The notes below the pieces were generated by a model. The model worked only from the letters and a program-made list of their open reading frames with translations. It had not been told where the DNA came from and searched no databases. Below are positions 14,218-15,572 of a stretch of DNA of 15,572 bases, in pieces. The stretch comes from Saccharofermentans sp. Its GTDB lineage: Bacteria; Bacillota_A; Clostridia; Saccharofermentanales; Saccharofermentanaceae. How positions within the stretch are numbered: the first letter of the stretch is position 1; each line of letters starts with the position of its first letter. The stretch is taken from NCBI GenBank assembly GCA_024692105.1, contig JAILMZ010000010.1, positions 1 through 15,572 of the forward strand, in the 5' to 3' direction. Made by a program: the position numbers and the translations under genes.

Positions 14218-15572
14218 CCGGATATTTGATCCTTTCGTGGAAAACACCTGAATATACTTGCTTGAATGAGATTATTATTTTCTCGATATCATCAAAAGAC
14301 AGTCCTGAATTGATCAGCTGATCCTGTTCGATCTTGTCTTTTATGAGTTTCCTGATGAGTTCTTCGGCACCCTCAGGGTCTGTCTGTTTCGTAGAGCGTA
14401 CTGCGGCTTCGCATGTGTCCGCAAGCATGATGACTGCAGACTCGCGCGTGGAAGGAATATGCCCGTGATACCTGAAATTGTTTACATCAGGCTGCTCGAG
14501 GCCTTTTGCTTTCGCCTCTTCACAAGCCTTGTGGTAGAAGTATCCCGGATAAGTCGTACCGTGGTGCTCGTCAATGATGTCGATTATCGGCTGAGGGAGA
14601 TGTTCTTTCTTTGCGATCTTAACGCCGAGATCAGGATGCGCTGTAATGATCGCAACGCTGTCCATGATGGGAAGGTTATCGTGAGGGTTTACTCCGTGCT
14701 GGTTCTCGGTAAAGTACATCGGGTTCTCCAGCTTGCCGATATCGTGATAGTAAGCGGCAACCTTACAAAGCAGCGAATCTGCGCCGATGGCTTCAGCTGC
14801 AGCATCCGCAAGATTGGATACCATGATCGAATGCTGGTAAGTACCGGACGCTTCAAGGAAGAGTCTCTTGAGAAGTTGCTGACCCGGCTGGCTCAGAGCG
14901 ATGAGCTTGATGGGTGAAGCATTGTTCGTAATTATCTCGTAGATCGGAGTAACACCAATTGCCGCGATCAGGGATGCCGCGCTGCTGACGAGCGCAAACG
15001 ATACGGAAGTGATGTACTGATCCTGCGCATAGCCGTTAAGGAATCCGAATGCAAGAGCCGCGATGAGGCAGGCGATCGACGGGAACAAAATGATCGTAGC
15101 CGAAGACGATACTTTGTCCTTTCTGCCTGCGATCGAAGCGCATACGATGATGCCGATAATGTTGATAAAGAACAGATCCGTATCAAACGAGAACACGGGC
15201 CACATTAACAACAAGTCCACGATAGACAGTACGATACTGTCGAATGTTCCCAGATACGATGCGCATATCGCCGTAAAGAACATTACCGTACAGAAGTTGA
15301 AATTGAAGTTGGATGCATACAAAGAGATTCCCTGAGGGATAAGGAATGTCAGAAGCATCATGTAGAATACCCTCTGGCCGAAACGCACATTCTTATGCGT
15401 TACTTTGAAGTAAACGAATGTGCAAAGTAAGATGACCAGAACATAGCAGATATCTCTTAAGAGAATGACGAGATTGAATGTCCTGTCACGGATCAGCTCG
15501 AGATCGATAAGATTCTGATACTGATGCTCGGTAATGACGTCGCCGGAAGTAACGATCCTGGTTCCCTTCTCA
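14198..15572 (-). CDS. pgpH: PgpH-type c-di-AMP phosphodiesterase, 7TM-HD (5' end beyond the window)
   Basis: The frame is open from the right edge to the stop at 14198 (457 codons present). The first residues (GTRIVTSGDVITEHQY) match the end of the extracellular 7TMR-HDED domain; the rest of that domain and the N-terminus lie outside. Several membrane segments follow (from about 15475 to 14960), then a cytoplasmic HD domain with HSIMVSNLAD, the HDIGK motif, NPHDN, ITAHPDLG, and IIDEHHGTTYPGYFYHKA, the usual set of metal-binding His and Asp residues. The family hydrolyses the second messenger c-di-AMP to pApA. A GTG at 15388 is an internal codon, not the start. The stop lies 20 nt inside ybeY-era. 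Confidence 0.92.
   Translation of the reverse strand, partial: EKGTRIVTSGDVITEHQYQNLIDLELIRDRTFNLVILLRDICYVLVILLCTFVYFKVTHKNVRFGQRVFYMMLLTFLIPQGISLYASNFNFNFCTVMFFTAICASYLGTFDSIVLSIVDLLLMWPVFSFDTDLFFINIIGIIVCASIAGRKDKVSSSATIILFPSIACLIAALAFGFLNGYAQDQYITSVSFALVSSAASLIAAIGVTPIYEIITNNASPIKLIALSQPGQQLLKRLFLEASGTYQHSIMVSNLADAAAEAIGADSLLCKVAAYYHDIGKLENPMYFTENQHGVNPHDNLPIMDSVAIITAHPDLGVKIAKKEHLPQPIIDIIDEHHGTTYPGYFYHKACEEAKAKGLEQPDVNNFRYHGHIPSTRESAVIMLADTCEAAVRSTKQTDPEGAEELIRKLIKDKIEQDQLINSGLSFDDIEKIIISFKQVYSGVFHERIKYPDDNKNS

Noticed and set aside
14218..14247. GTG start of ybeY-era at 14247
   Set aside because: It lies deeper within pgpH, has no visible ribosome binding site and adds residues not seen in YbeY; ATG 14217 fits better, though its own site (AGGA, about 12 nt away) is not ideal.

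Overview
The window looks like a chromosomal segment from a Gram-positive Clostridia-type bacterium of moderate GC content. The evidence is the pgpH / ybeY / era / recO cluster order typical of Firmicutes, strong AGGAGG-type ribosome binding sites, a BmrR/TipA-like MerR regulator, a DUF6472-like mini-protein, a 7TM-type sensor seen in Clostridia, and an exported protein with ChW (clostridial hydrophobic) repeats. I cannot name a genus. Nearly everything reads on the minus strand; the one clear exception is a helicase gene at 9587-11965. There is no sign of a prophage, insertion sequence or CRISPR array.

Right part (9438-15572), informational core. Reading leftward: the 3' part of pgpH (c-di-AMP phosphodiesterase, 5' end beyond the window), then one ORF that fuses YbeY (rRNA-maturation RNase) to Era (16S rRNA-binding GTPase), then recO. 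All three overlap, so they form a translationally coupled operon. recO ends exactly where the convergent helicase gene ends: their two stop codons form the palindrome TGATCA. The helicase is a PD-(D/E)XK nuclease fused to an Fe-S XPD/DinG-type helicase, and it appears to start from a leaderless transcript. A tRNA-Leu(CAG) gene with its own promoter and terminator lies back to back with it.

Middle (6629-9365). An alpha/beta hydrolase fused to a C-terminal DUF4298-like domain overlaps a 58-residue four-cysteine protein of DUF6472 type. An orphan lipoprotein follows, then a MerR-family regulator with a GyrI-like ligand domain, whose upstream region carries a 19-bp-spaced MerR-style promoter with an imperfect dyad.

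Left part (1-6540), sensing, export and surface. A tight cluster encodes an MFS transporter (GTG start), a GNAT acetyltransferase, a multi-TM sensor with a degenerate kinase module, and a PAS-containing NarL-type histidine kinase. The last pair is joined by an ATGA overlap with a very strong ribosome binding site. No response regulator is seen. About 100 bp further on starts an exported protein with a Listeria-Bacteroides (Flg_new) repeat and at least four ChW repeats, running off the left edge. A hairpin between merR and the transporter gene could be a terminator, a MerR operator or both. It shares the octamer CATTATGT with the merR promoter.

The observations most worth a second look are the YbeY-Era fusion, the paired pseudo-kinase/kinase sensors next to a transporter and acetyltransferase, the leaderless helicase start, and the hydrolase-DUF4298 fusion. 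All domain names come from reading motifs by eye; no database search was run.
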